Shown: piece after piece, positions 1 to 8,681 of the stretch | How positions within the stretch are numbered: the first letter of the stretch is position 1 | How the letters are laid out: each line of letters begins with the position of its first letter | Assembly (NCBI GenBank): GCA_036518215.1 | Contig: DATDNP010000109.1 | Span: 1 to 28,640, forward strand | DNA from: CF-39 sp036518215 | GTDB taxonomy: Bacteria; Chloroflexota; Limnocylindria; P2-11E | DNA length: 28,640 nucleotides | Direction: 5' to 3' | The notes under the pieces: model-generated | Seen by the model: the letters and a program-made list of their open reading frames with translations, nothing else | Databases searched by the model: none | Told to the model about the DNA's origin: nothing | Translations under genes and position numbers: made by a program

Positions 1-99
1 GATTTCGTATCGGCCTGCCGTCACGGAAACAGGCGGGCGCGCGACCCTTTTGGCCCCCGCCGTTACACGGCCGCCACGATCAGGCCCCGGCAAGCTCTC

Positions 100-1629
100 C
101 TAGCGGACGCCCTCCCACAGCGCCCGCTCGCGCGAGCGCGGATCGTCGACGACGATCGACGGCGTGCGGAAGCGCATCGTCGCGCGCCGCGGCACGTCGT
201 ACTCCGGCCAGCCCGCGTCGCCGTGCGCGATGAAGCGCGCCCACGCCGCGTGCATCTCGGTCGCGAGCTGCCGCGGCGGTTCGGGTCCGAGCAGATCGCC
301 GAGCATCTGACCCGGGCCCTCGTCGAGGGTGTCGAAGACGAACGGGATCTCCAGCGCGTGACATGACCCGAAGAGGCCGTCGCCCACGGGCGAGCGCCAC
401 GCGAACTCGTACATAAAGGTGCGGGATGTCGGGCCGACGTGTGCGTCCGCGAGACGGAGCGCGGGGACGCGGATCCACCAGTCCGTCTGGATCGCCGCGA
501 GGAGATCGCCCGGCGACGCGCCGGGGTACATCGACCGGTACGCCGCGAGCGCGCGCTCGAGCGGCAAGCCATATGCGGCGAACGTGTTCGCGCCGTGCCG
601 CGCGAGCGGTCCGGTGATCTGCTCCTCGGTGATCTTCGGAAGGTCGCCGGTGAACGCGAGGAAGAGCCGCCAGTCGTCGAGGTTCGACCCGACGATGACG
701 TCGACGCCGCCGGCCGCGCCGGCGCGTATGCGCTCGAGCGGTGCGGACGGAACGATCTCGCCGTCGATGACGGGCTGCGTGAGCATCGCGCCGGCCATGC
801 TCACACCCCAGTGCGCCGGATCGGGGCGTGCCATCACGTCGGCGTCGAGCGCGAAGTGCGTCGCGATGAGCGCGTCCGGCGCGACCGTCGCGAGCGCGTC
901 CTGCGTCGCGGCGACGCCGAGCTTCTCGGCGAAGCGCTCGCCGATGCGCCGCGCCGCGTCCGCGGTCACGGCGAAGCTCGCCGCGCCGCTCTGCATGATC
1001 GCGCGGCGAAAGAGGCCCTTCGCACGCGGGACCGCGAGCAGCACGCCGATGCACATCGCGCCGGCGGACTCGCCGCAGAGCGTGACGTTGCCCGCGTCGC
1101 CCCCGAACGACGCGATGTTGTCGCGCACCCATTCCATCGCCGCGATCTGATCGAGGAGGCCGCGATTCGGCGTCCCGTCCTGGACGTAGAGGAATCCCTC
1201 GGGCCCGGAGCGGTAGTTGATCGCCACGCACACGACGCCGTCTCGCGCGAAGCGGCTGCCGTCGTACCACGCGTTCGAGCCGGCGCGGAACGACCCGCCG
1301 GTGATCCAGATCATCACCGGAAGTCCCCTCGCTCCGGGATCCGGCGTCCAGATGTTCATGTTCAGGCAGTCAGCGCCCACCGGCGCCCTATCCCACGGCT
1401 GGTCCGCGAACGCCGGCATGGTCGGCTGCGGCGGCTTCGCCCCGTCGACGAGCGCGTCGCGCACCCCGCTCCACGGCACGGCCGGCGCGGGCGCCGCGAG
1501 ATGACGAGCGCCGAACGGCGGGGCGGCGTACGGCACTCCTCTGAAGACGTGGATATCGTCGACGATCGCGCCGCGGAGCTTCCCCGCGCGTGTGGCCACG
1601 ATGGACGGACGCGCTTCTACGAGCGTCAT
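100..1629 (-). CDS. Type B carboxylesterase / para-nitrobenzyl esterase family
   Basis: A 509-aa alpha/beta-hydrolase of the carboxylesterase type B family, expected to hydrolyse carboxylic esters. The nucleophile Ser188 sits in GESAGA, an acidic residue is in GSNLDDW (about 318-319) and the His is in GSCHALEIPF (424). The oxyanion-hole segment reads ITGGSF where the family usually has HGGAF. The frame extends 13 codons further upstream, but the ATG at 1629 is chosen because GGGAG lies 8 nt before it and the longer version would start inside a strong inverted repeat (1650-1685). No signal peptide is visible, so it is probably cytoplasmic. Family assignment is sure; substrate is unknown. Confidence 0.9.
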   Translation of the reverse strand: MTLVEARPSIVATRAGKLRGAIVDDIHVFRGVPYAAPPFGARHLAAPAPAVPWSGVRDALVDGAKPPQPTMPAFADQPWDRAPVGADCLNMNIWTPDPGARGLPVMIWITGGSFRAGSNAWYDGSRFARDGVVCVAINYRSGPEGFLYVQDGTPNRGLLDQIAAMEWVRDNIASFGGDAGNVTLCGESAGAMCIGVLLAVPRAKGLFRRAIMQSGAASFAVTADAARRIGERFAEKLGVAATQDALATVAPDALIATHFALDADVMARPDPAHWGVSMAGAMLTQPVIDGEIVPSAPLERIRAGAAGGVDVIVGSNLDDWRLFLAFTGDLPKITEEQITGPLARHGANTFAAYGLPLERALAAYRSMYPGASPGDLLAAIQTDWWIRVPALRLADAHVGPTSRTFMYEFAWRSPVGDGLFGSCHALEIPFVFDTLDEGPGQMLGDLLGPEPPRQLATEMHAAWARFIAHGDAGWPEYDVPRRATMRFRTPSIVVDDPRSRERALWEGVR

Positions 1630-1649
1630 GTCATTCGCTCCCAAAGTGA

Positions 1650-1685
1650 GGGACGCGAAGCGCTCCATCGAGCGCCTCGCGTCCC
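1650..1685 (-). terminator. Hairpin between the SPW gene and the esterase
   Basis: GGGACGCGA and TCGCGTCCC form a perfect 9-bp stem, and after one mismatch GCGC/GCGC extends it by 4 bp around an 8-nt loop. It lies just 3' of the SPW gene on the minus strand and before the esterase RBS. There is no clear U tract, so it may be a terminator or an mRNA-stabilising hairpin. Confidence 0.45.
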
Positions 1686-1690
1686 GGTCG

Positions 1691-2035
1691 TCAGGCTGTG
1701 ACCGCGGGCTTCGGTGCGAGGACCGCTTCGTAGCCGGACGCGAGGATCGTGCCGGCGCCGGCGATCACCGCGGACCACGTCATGAACGTCTCTCCCGTGT
1801 ACGCGAAGATGAACGGCATCGCGATCGTGACGATCCCGAGCAGCAGCGGGATCAGCTCGAGCGCGCCCGGCTTCTTCGCGTATGCGGCAGCGAGACCCGC
1901 GAGCACGATGAGCCCGCCCATGCCATAGGCGACGCAGATCGCGGCGGTGTTCGTCGTCTGCGAGACGAGCGGCGTGGTCATGAGCGCGAGACCAAGGACG
2001 ACCGTGGCCCAGTCCTGCCAGCGACTCCACCTCAT
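1691..2035 (-). CDS. SPW repeat family membrane protein
   Basis: A 114-aa integral membrane protein with about four hydrophobic helices. The N-terminal RWQDWATVVLGLALMTTPLV and the second half (MTWSAVIAGAGTILASGYE) match the SPW family pattern, a tandem pair of two-helix units with conserved W/D residues. The ATG is preceded by GGGAGGT at 6-nt spacing. It is followed by a hairpin and then the esterase on the same strand, so partial co-transcription is possible. The role of SPW proteins is not known. Four TM segments and an unusual TP in place of SPW in the first repeat are direct observations. Confidence 0.8.
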   Translation of the reverse strand: MRWSRWQDWATVVLGLALMTTPLVSQTTNTAAICVAYGMGGLIVLAGLAAAYAKKPGALELIPLLLGIVTIAMPFIFAYTGETFMTWSAVIAGAGTILASGYEAVLAPKPAVTA

Positions 2036-2215
2036 GGATGGACCTCCCAGTGCGCCGTTCTGGCTGCGCAGCTAGACGGAGCACTCACCCCAAGCGTCGT
2101 GCGGCACGGGTGGCGGCGCTAGACGGCGGCGGCCTCGCGGATGTCGGGCAGAGGCGCCCCCCGACCGTCGGGCATGCGGCGATGGCTGGAGGGATGACGC
2201 CGTCCTGAGGCTAGA
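2036..2215. other. Divergent intergenic region, SPW gene / SET gene
   Basis: A 180-bp gap between diverging genes. Besides the SPW ribosome binding site I see no convincing promoter, repeat or small gene. Minus-strand frames here lack a good start with an RBS. Confidence 0.5.
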
Positions 2216-2602
2216 TTGACGAGCGTGTCGAGCGGAGCACGCGTGGAGGTGCGGCGGACGGCGGCGAAGGGACGCGGCCTGTTCGCGCTCGACGCCATCG
2301 ACGCGGGCGCGGAGATCGTGCGCTGCCCGGCGCTCGTGATCCCGGGCGGGCAGTGGCGCGCCATCGAGCCGACGATCGTCGGCGACTACTGCTTCGAATG
2401 GGACAGTGGCGCGGCGCTCGCGCTCGGCCTCGGCTCGATGTGCAACCACGACGCCGCGCCGAACGCCGAGGTCGTCGCGGACCGCGAGCGCACGGAGCTC
2501 GTATTCCGCGCGACGCGTGCGATCCCGGTCGACGAAGAGATCACGATCGCGTACCGCGGACGCGAAGATCGTCGCGGGCTCTGGTTCACGGCGGGTCGCT
2601 GA
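2216..2602 (+). CDS. Small SET-domain protein
   Basis: A 128-aa stand-alone SET domain. Hallmarks visible are KGRGLFALDAIDAGAEI at the N-terminus, the cofactor/catalytic motif GSMCNHDAAPNAE (NHxxxPN) and the C-terminal VDEEITIAYRG. The family contains lysine methyltransferases using S-adenosylmethionine; the bacterial substrate is unknown. Length is short for a SET protein and pre/post-SET regions are absent. The start is TTG at 2216; an in-frame GTG at 2225 is an alternative and neither has a strong RBS. It converges on the next gene with only 1 bp between stop codons. Confidence 0.8.
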   Translation: MTSVSSGARVEVRRTAAKGRGLFALDAIDAGAEIVRCPALVIPGGQWRAIEPTIVGDYCFEWDSGAALALGLGSMCNHDAAPNAEVVADRERTELVFRATRAIPVDEEITIAYRGREDRRGLWFTAGR

Positions 2603-2603
2603 T

Positions 2604-3293
2604 CTAGGCGCGACCCGAGATCGTGGCGATGTCGACCTCGTTCCCCATCGCGTCGGCGAGCGTCCACCACCGCGGCGCGAACTCGTCGCGCACCATGTGG
2701 CCGCCCGCAGCGAGGGCCGCCGCGACGCGGGCCTCGGCCTCCTCGTACGCGACCCACACCGCGAGATGGATCGCGCCACCGCCGTCGCCGCGCGGCTCCT
2801 TCATCTGCTCGAACCAGAAGGCGGCGAGCCGATCATGCGGATCGACGAGATCTTCGTCGGGGCTGTCGATCCTCGGCTCGTAGCCCAGCGCCGCGCGCCA
2901 GAACGGCATGATCGTCTTGATATCGGTCGCGCCCGGGACGACGAGCAGGCTCTGCACCGCGGTGGGGATCGCCGAGAGCCCGAGCTGCCGCGCGACCACG
3001 GAGATCTGCCGCGCGAGATCGGCGTCCTGCCGGCTCATGCCCATGTAGCCCGGGTCGATGCTGATGAGCGAGACCGTCACGCCGTCGCGGCGAATGTCGA
3101 CCCTCGGCCGGTGATCTTCGACGCCGGCGAGGTCGCCGATGCCGCGGACGAAGCGAACGCTCTCGGCGAACGACGCGGTCGGAAAGAACGCGCACGCTCC
3201 GTCCGAGCCGACGATGCGCCAGTCGGCGACGCCGTCCGACTCGAGGAACTGCTTCGGCGTGATCCTCTCGAGCACGTGTGGGAGTCTATGCAC
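2604..3293 (-). CDS. PCD-like domain fused to VOC (glyoxalase-like) domain
   Basis: A 229-aa two-domain protein. Residues about 10-105 resemble pterin-4a-carbinolamine dehydratase (FLESDGVADWRIV, then VEDHRPRVDI, then MSRQDADLARQI). Residues about 111-229 form a VOC/glyoxalase-6-like domain (FWRAALGYEP, AIHLAVWV, MGNEVDIATI). The PCD catalytic pair HH is H61-R62 and the third catalytic His is I79, so dehydratase activity is doubtful. The fusion occurs in other high-GC bacteria and its role is unknown; a small-molecule binding or enzymatic function is inference. The start is a GTG at 3293; a second in-frame GTG lies 6 codons later. Confidence 0.75.
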   Translation of the reverse strand: MHRLPHVLERITPKQFLESDGVADWRIVGSDGACAFFPTASFAESVRFVRGIGDLAGVEDHRPRVDIRRDGVTVSLISIDPGYMGMSRQDADLARQISVVARQLGLSAIPTAVQSLLVVPGATDIKTIMPFWRAALGYEPRIDSPDEDLVDPHDRLAAFWFEQMKEPRGDGGGAIHLAVWVAYEEAEARVAAALAAGGHMVRDEFAPRWWTLADAMGNEVDIATISGRA

Positions 3294-3389
3294 GCCCGTC
3301 GCCCGTACCGCAAAGACACACCACCGCGGTGGCGGCGTCGCGGCATATGCTCGCCGGCGGATGGACCAAGCGATCGGCGAAGTCGCCTG

Positions 3390-4070
3390 ATGCGCCGGCC
3401 GCGCTTCTTCACGCCGCGCGTCGAGCGTCTCACGGAACGCGTGGGCTTCGCGCTGTACGTCCTCGCCGCGGTCGCGATCCTCGGGGGCCAGTACGTCGCG
3501 GACGTGGCCAGGTCCTCGGCGTCGGCCTCTCCGAGCGTCCCAGTGACGTCATCGCCGACGCCCTTCGTCGCGAACGTGACCGCGACCGCAGCGGTGACGA
3601 CGAGCCCCACATCGACGGCCTCGCCCAGCGCATCACCGACGCGGGATCCGCTCGCCGTCGTCGCCTACGTGAACGGCGGCCGGCGATTCGCGGCGCTCAC
3701 GGCGCCCGTTGGCTACACGCTGATGTCGCCGATCTCCGGCACGGTCAGCGTCGCCGTCTACCAGCTGCTTGGTGGCGACATCCGCGTCGGTTCGAATGTC
3801 CCGAGCGAGCCGTTCTATCCGTACGTGACGATCACCTCGGCCGACGTGAAGCTCGTCTTGCGCCCGGGCGCGCTGAAGGATGACGTCGAGCTGCTCGTGA
3901 AGGACGGCGACACGATCCGCGCCGGCGCGCCGCTGTTCAGGATCGTCGGGCGAGGCGCATCGTCATGGCGCGCTTTCTACGACCGCACCCTTACCGCGCA
4001 GGTGCTCGCCTCCGTGACCGCGCGTCCCTCAGGCGTCGAGCTCGATCCGATCGCGCTCTTCTCGCACTAG
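3390..4070 (+). CDS. Membrane-anchored protein with Ser/Thr linker and lipoyl-like domain
   Basis: 226 aa, not recognised as a named family. It has a basic N-terminus, one membrane helix at about residues 18-38, a low-complexity Ser/Thr/Pro/Ala linker (about 43-85) and a C-terminal beta-rich domain. That domain contains LMSPISGTV and later VKDGDTIRAGAPLFRIVG, which resemble the hairpins of biotinyl/lipoyl or HlyD-type barrel-sandwich hybrids, though no modifiable Lys is present. The N-in, C-out topology places the domain outside the membrane. The only in-frame ATG is at 3390. Its stop overlaps the convergent acetate kinase stop by 4 bp. Confidence 0.65.
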   Translation: MRRPRFFTPRVERLTERVGFALYVLAAVAILGGQYVADVARSSASASPSVPVTSSPTPFVANVTATAAVTTSPTSTASPSASPTRDPLAVVAYVNGGRRFAALTAPVGYTLMSPISGTVSVAVYQLLGGDIRVGSNVPSEPFYPYVTITSADVKLVLRPGALKDDVELLVKDGDTIRAGAPLFRIVGRGASSWRAFYDRTLTAQVLASVTARPSGVELDPIALFSH

Positions 4071-5182
4071 GTCTCGGACGAGCCGAGGGAGGCCACGACC
4101 TCGGACGCGATGACGACGTCTTCGCGTGCGCTCACCCGCAGCACGGGCACCGCTCCGCGCGCGATCACGCTGTCGGCGTTCGATCCGAGCTCGTCCGGGG
4201 CGGCAACGCCGAACGCCGCGAGCCGGCGACAGACGCGTCGTCGCACGCCGGCGGCGTTCTCCCCGATCCCGCCGGTGAACACGAGCGCGTCGAGCCGCGG
4301 CAGGGCGGACGCCGCCGCTCCGATACCCGCCGCGATGCTGCGCACGAAGACCTCGATCGCGAGCGCCGCGCGGTCGTCGTGATCCGCACGGTCGAGCAGA
4401 TCGCGCATGCTGCTCGTCGAGCCCGAGACCCCGAGCAGCCCGGACTCGCGGTCGAGGATCCGCTCGAGCGCGTCCGCATCGAGCGAATGGTCGCGTGATG
4501 CCGCGATGATGATCCCCGGATCGATCGAGCCGGAACGCGTGCCCATGACAACGCCTTCGAGCGGCGTCATGCCCATGCTCGTGCTTGCTGAGCGGCCTTC
4601 CCACACGGCCGTGATCGAGCATCCCGCTCCGAGGTGAGCGACGACAAGAGCAAGCTGCTCCGGTGGTCGGCCGAGGAGCTCGCTGCTGCGTCGCAACGCC
4701 CAGCGCACCGACAGACCGTGGAAGCCGAAGCGTCGATACCCCCAGTCGGAGAACCAGGAGTACGGAAGCGCGTACACATAGGACGCCGGGTCGAGAGAGG
4801 CATGGAACGCGGTATCGAAGGACGCGACGTGCGGGACACCGGGGAGAACAGCTTGTGCCGCCTGGAAGGTCCGTAGTGCGAGCGGGTTGTGGAGGGGCGC
4901 GTACCGTGCGAGCGCCTCGATCTCGCGCACGACGCCGCGCTCGAGCCGGACGGGGCCCGTGAAGCGCGTTCCGCCGTGCACGATGCGATGGCCGACGGCT
5001 TCGATCGTGGACGGATCGGCGCCACTGCCCCCGAGACGTCCGATCAGTGCACGGAACGTCGCCGCTTCGTCGCGAGGATCCTTCCAGTCCGCACTCGCCT
5101 GCGCGACCGGCTCGACACGGTCGCCGTCGAGGAGGCTCAGCTTCAGCGACGAGGAGCCGGCGTTGACCACCAGGACGCGCAT
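4067..5182 (-). CDS. ackA: Acetate kinase
   Basis: 371 aa; transfers phosphate between acetyl phosphate and ADP, giving acetate and ATP. Motifs in order: NAGSSSLKLSLL (7-18), HRIVHGG (65-71), APLHNP (His98), SFDTAFH (Asp123), RFGFHG (His155), HLGAGCS, GTRSGSIDPG, FTGGIGEN, and the C-terminal REDVVIA containing the active-site Glu. The site usually His in GFHGTSH is Val159 here. At 371 aa it is a little shorter than the usual 400. The start is the ATG at 5182; the frame extends 16 codons upstream but the family N-terminus begins here. It is divergent from phosphoketolase, which makes its acetyl-phosphate substrate, across 52 bp. Confidence 0.95.
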   Translation of the reverse strand: MRVLVVNAGSSSLKLSLLDGDRVEPVAQASADWKDPRDEAATFRALIGRLGGSGADPSTIEAVGHRIVHGGTRFTGPVRLERGVVREIEALARYAPLHNPLALRTFQAAQAVLPGVPHVASFDTAFHASLDPASYVYALPYSWFSDWGYRRFGFHGLSVRWALRRSSELLGRPPEQLALVVAHLGAGCSITAVWEGRSASTSMGMTPLEGVVMGTRSGSIDPGIIIAASRDHSLDADALERILDRESGLLGVSGSTSSMRDLLDRADHDDRAALAIEVFVRSIAAGIGAAASALPRLDALVFTGGIGENAAGVRRRVCRRLAAFGVAAPDELGSNADSVIARGAVPVLRVSAREDVVIASEVVASLGSSET

Positions 5183-5196
5183 CACCACGGCGACGT

Positions 5197-5227
5197 AGGG
5201 TACGGCCCTCGGGACGCGGCGTACCCT
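5197..5227. promoter_or_regulatory. Inverted repeat between ackA and xfp, candidate operator
   Basis: AGGGTACG (5197-5204) and CGTACCCT (5220-5227) are perfect 8-bp inverted arms separated by 15 bp. They occupy most of the 52-bp intergenic region shared by the divergent ackA and xfp genes, so one dimeric regulator could act on both. No regulator gene is adjacent. Confidence 0.45.
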
Positions 5228-5234
5228 CAACGTC

Positions 5235-7628
5235 GTGACGAGATCGCGGTCCTCGTCGAGCTCTCCGTCGGGTGCTCAGCTCGAGCGGATCGATGCGTAC
5301 TGGCGAGCGGCGAACTACCTCTCGGTCGGACAGATCTACCTCCTGGATAACCCGCTACTGCGGGAGCCGCTGGCGATCGAGCACATCAAGCCACGTCTCT
5401 TGGGGCACTGGGGCACGTGCCCCGGGCTGAACTTCGTCTACGTGCATGTGAATCGCCTCATCCGCGAGCGCGACCTGAACGCGATCTACGTGACCGGTCC
5501 GGGGCATGGCGGTCCTGCACTCGTTGCCAACGCGTACCTCGAAGGGACGTACACGGAGGTCTACCCCGAGGTCACGCGCGACGAAGATGGACTGCGCAAG
5601 CTCTTCCGACAGTTCTCGTTCCCGGGCGGCGTCCCGAGCCATGTCTCACCTGAGACGCCGGGATCGATCAACGAAGGTGGCGAGCTCGGGTACTCGCTCG
5701 CGCATGCATACGGGGCCGCGTTCGACAACCCCGATCTGCTCGTGTGCTGCGTGATCGGCGACGGCGAGGCCGAGACCGGGGCGCTCGCGACGGCCTGGCA
5801 CTCGAACAAGTTCCTCGATCCGGTGCATGACGGCGCCGTGCTCCCGGTCCTGCATCTGAACGGATACAAGATCGCCAATCCGACCGTGCTCGCGCGCATT
5901 CCGCGAGACGAGCTGCGCGACCTCCTCGTCGGTTACGGATACGACCCGTACTTCGTGGAAGGCGCCGAGCCGCGCGCGATGCACGTCGAGATGGCGTCGA
6001 CACTCGAGCGGATCGTCGACGAGATCGCGGAGATCCAGCGCGCGGCGCGTTCGGGCGCTCGGTCGCGGCCGCGTTGGCCGGCGCTCGTGCTCGTGACACC
6101 GAAAGGCTGGACTGGGCCGAAGACCGTCGACGGCAAGCAGGTCGAGGGGACGCAGCGTGCGCACCAGGTTCCGATAACAGCGCCGCGGACGAACGCCGAG
6201 CATCTGGCGTTGCTCGATCGCTGGCTACGCAGCTACGAGCCCGAGCAGCTCTTCGACGAGCACGGGACGCTGCGCGCCGAGATCGCGGAGCTCGCGCCGC
6301 GGGGCGCGCGCCGCATGAGCGCGAACCCACATGCCAACGGCGGGACGCTGCTGCGCGATCTTGCGCTTCCCGACTTCCGATCGTATGCGCTCGAAGTGAC
6401 GGCACCCGGCGCGAGCACGGGCGAGCCGACGCGTGCGCTCGGCCGGTACCTGCGCGACGTGATCGCGGCTAACCCTCGCAACTTCCGGCTCTTCGGTCCC
6501 GATGAGACGACCTCGAACCGCCTGGATGCGGTCTTCGACGTGACGGATCGCGCTTTCGACGGCGAGATCGTGGCGGGAGACGACCACCTCGCACCCGGCG
6601 GGCGGGTCATGGAAGTCCTGTCGGAACATCTCTGCGAAGGCTGGCTCGAGGGCTACCTGCTGACCGGCCGACATGGGCTCTTCAACTGCTACGAGGCGTT
6701 CATCCACATCGTCGACTCGATGTTCAACCAGCATGCGAAGTGGCTGAAGGTCACGCGACAGCTGCGCTGGAGAAGCCCGATCGCCTCGCTGAACTACCTC
6801 CTCAGCTCGCACGTATGGCGGCAAGACCACAACGGCTTCTCCCACCAGGATCCGGGGTTCATCGATCATGTCGCCAACAAGAAGGCAGAGGTGATCCGCG
6901 TGTACCTGCCGCCCGATGCGAACACGCTCCTCTCGGTCGCCGATCATTGCCTGCGCAGCCGCAACTACGTGAACGTCATCGTGGTCGGCAAGCAGCCGGG
7001 GCCGAACTGGCTCTCGATGCCCGAGGCCGTGGCGCACGCCGCGCAGGGCATCACACGCTGGGCGTGGGCGTCGAATGACGGCGGTGGCGAGCCGGACGTC
7101 GTTCTGGCGTGCTGCGGCGACGTGCCGACGCTGGAGACGCTCGCCGCCGTCGACCTGCTGCGGCAGCACCTGCCGGCGCTGCGCGTCCGCGTCGTGAACG
7201 TCGTCGATCTGATGCGACTGCAGCCGCCGAGCGAGCACCCGCACGGGCTGTCGGACGACGAGTTCGACGCGCTCTTCACGCGCGATCGTCCCGTGATCTT
7301 CGCGTATCACGGCTACCCGACGCTCATCCACCGCCTCACCTACCGCCGCACGAACCACGACAACCTGCACGTGCGCGGCTACAAGGAAGAGGGCACGACG
7401 ACGACGCCGTTCGACATGGTCATGCTGAACGACCTCGATCGCTTCCATCTCGTCATCGATGTGATCGCGCGCGTCCCGGGCCTTGCCGCATCGGCTGAGG
7501 GCGTGCGGATGGAAATGGAGCGCCGTCGGCTGCAGGCGCGCGCCCACACCCGGGCGTTCGGCGAAGACGCTCCGGATGTCCGCGATTGGCGGTGGCCGAC
7601 CACGGGCGCGATGGACGGCGGCGGCTAG
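5235..7628 (+). CDS. xfp: Xylulose-5-phosphate/fructose-6-phosphate phosphoketolase
   Basis: A full-length 797-aa thiamine-diphosphate enzyme. It cleaves xylulose 5-phosphate (and often fructose 6-phosphate) with phosphate to acetyl phosphate plus glyceraldehyde 3-phosphate (or erythrose 4-phosphate). Signatures: GHWGTCPG (57-64), TGPGHGGPA (88-95), NEGGELGYSLAHAYG (146-160) and the ThDP-binding GDGEAETG with a following HSNKF (175-193); further on GRHGLFNCYEAF and the KEEGTTTTPFDM C-terminal stretch. The start is GTG at 5235. The first 12 residues are Ser-rich and poorly conserved. With the divergent acetate kinase it completes a route from sugar phosphates to acetate and ATP. Its stop overlaps the next convergent gene by 4 bp. 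Confidence 0.96.
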   Translation: MTRSRSSSSSPSGAQLERIDAYWRAANYLSVGQIYLLDNPLLREPLAIEHIKPRLLGHWGTCPGLNFVYVHVNRLIRERDLNAIYVTGPGHGGPALVANAYLEGTYTEVYPEVTRDEDGLRKLFRQFSFPGGVPSHVSPETPGSINEGGELGYSLAHAYGAAFDNPDLLVCCVIGDGEAETGALATAWHSNKFLDPVHDGAVLPVLHLNGYKIANPTVLARIPRDELRDLLVGYGYDPYFVEGAEPRAMHVEMASTLERIVDEIAEIQRAARSGARSRPRWPALVLVTPKGWTGPKTVDGKQVEGTQRAHQVPITAPRTNAEHLALLDRWLRSYEPEQLFDEHGTLRAEIAELAPRGARRMSANPHANGGTLLRDLALPDFRSYALEVTAPGASTGEPTRALGRYLRDVIAANPRNFRLFGPDETTSNRLDAVFDVTDRAFDGEIVAGDDHLAPGGRVMEVLSEHLCEGWLEGYLLTGRHGLFNCYEAFIHIVDSMFNQHAKWLKVTRQLRWRSPIASLNYLLSSHVWRQDHNGFSHQDPGFIDHVANKKAEVIRVYLPPDANTLLSVADHCLRSRNYVNVIVVGKQPGPNWLSMPEAVAHAAQGITRWAWASNDGGGEPDVVLACCGDVPTLETLAAVDLLRQHLPALRVRVVNVVDLMRLQPPSEHPHGLSDDEFDALFTRDRPVIFAYHGYPTLIHRLTYRRTNHDNLHVRGYKEEGTTTTPFDMVMLNDLDRFHLVIDVIARVPGLAASAEGVRMEMERRRLQARAHTRAFGEDAPDVRDWRWPTTGAMDGGG

Positions 7629-8665
7629 GCACGACCACGGACGCGATCGATCGTCGCGTCCGCGAGCGGCACGATGGCGGCGTCCGGCATCGGATACACG
7701 CCGCTCACGTTGATCTCGCAGAGGACGAAGTCTTCCCCGCCCTGCTTCGGCGGACCGAGCAGGAAGTCGGCGTCCCAGAGGAGCGGGAGCCGCGTACGTT
7801 CGACGCCAGTCTGCGTTTGCAGCAGCGCGATCCAGCTCGACTCCATGACTGCCCGGAGACGCTGGAACCGCGGCTCGTCGGGGCCGAAGTACAGCCGCGG
7901 CTCCGGATCGGGCGGGACGTCCGAGCCCGCAGGTGGTGGAAGGAGTGCCGTCACGTACTGGTGCCCGAACCCGGCGACACGATCGACGACGACGTAGCAC
8001 CTCGTCATTCCTTCGGCGAGCCGATCGCAGTAGGGCTGGTCGATGAACGTGCCCTTCGCCTCGAAGTACCGAAGATACGTGCCGCGCTCCGCGATGAAGT
8101 CGGCGAAACGCATCTCCGCCACCGGCACGCCGCGCTGCGCCGAGCGCACGCGCACGACGATGTCGGCGCTGGCGGGCGCATCGCGGACGATCTCGACGCA
8201 CCAGACGCCGTTGCCGCCGCTGCCGCGGTCCTGCTTGAGGACGCGCGGGCCCGACGAGCGCAGGAGCGCGGGCCACTCGTCGCGCAGCGCGTCGAGCGAC
8301 GCGTACAGGTGCGTGTCCGTCCCGAACGGGAGCTGTCGCGTGCGATAGAGCACCTGCTTCGTGCCCATCGCGTCGATCACATCGGGGTGCGTGCTCACGA
8401 CGACGCCGGCATCCGCGACCTCGCGCAGGAGCGCGTCGAGGATGCTGCGGTCCTGGCCGCGGACGATGGGATCGATCCACACGAGGACCGCGTCGAGATC
8501 GCGGAGCTGCGCGCGCACGCGATCGGCGATGGCGTCGTCGTAGACGACCGGCTCCGCCGCGACGTCGCGCGCCGCGAACGCGTCGAAGATCGCGCGGAAG
8601 CGCGTCTCGGCGGGCGCGGGTGCCGGCGCGTTCGCGTCACCGCGCCACATGAGACCGACCCGCAT
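7625..8665 (-). CDS. Cj0069 family protein (ATP-grasp-like)
   Basis: 346 aa. MRVGLMWRGD at the N-terminus, WIDPIVRGQDRS, STHPDVIDAMGTKQVLYRTR, GPRVLKQDRGSGGNGVW and CEINVSGVYPMPD correspond to the family named after Campylobacter Cj0069. The fold is ATP-grasp-like: a basic nucleotide-binding strand followed by a glycine-rich loop, and Glu/Asn near the C-terminus placed to bind metal. The reaction is unknown. The ATG at 8665 has GGAG 9 nt upstream. It lies 16 bp after the M23 gene on the same strand, so the two are probably co-transcribed. Confidence 0.75.
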   Translation of the reverse strand: MRVGLMWRGDANAPAPAPAETRFRAIFDAFAARDVAAEPVVYDDAIADRVRAQLRDLDAVLVWIDPIVRGQDRSILDALLREVADAGVVVSTHPDVIDAMGTKQVLYRTRQLPFGTDTHLYASLDALRDEWPALLRSSGPRVLKQDRGSGGNGVWCVEIVRDAPASADIVVRVRSAQRGVPVAEMRFADFIAERGTYLRYFEAKGTFIDQPYCDRLAEGMTRCYVVVDRVAGFGHQYVTALLPPPAGSDVPPDPEPRLYFGPDEPRFQRLRAVMESSWIALLQTQTGVERTRLPLLWDADFLLGPPKQGGEDFVLCEINVSGVYPMPDAAIVPLADATIDRVRGRA

Positions 8666-8681
8666 GCGACGCGTCTCCGCG

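Noticed and set aside
439..1701. 420-aa plus-strand ORF opposite the esterase
   Set aside because: Arg-rich, low-complexity shadow of the minus-strand esterase, which has full catalytic motifs.
2119..2364. 81-aa minus-strand ORF near the SET gene
   Set aside because: Overlaps the SET gene antisense, with no RBS and no recognisable domain.
6225..8480. 751-aa minus-strand ORF
   Set aside because: Antisense to phosphoketolase and out of frame with the Cj0069 gene; composition is a high-GC shadow.
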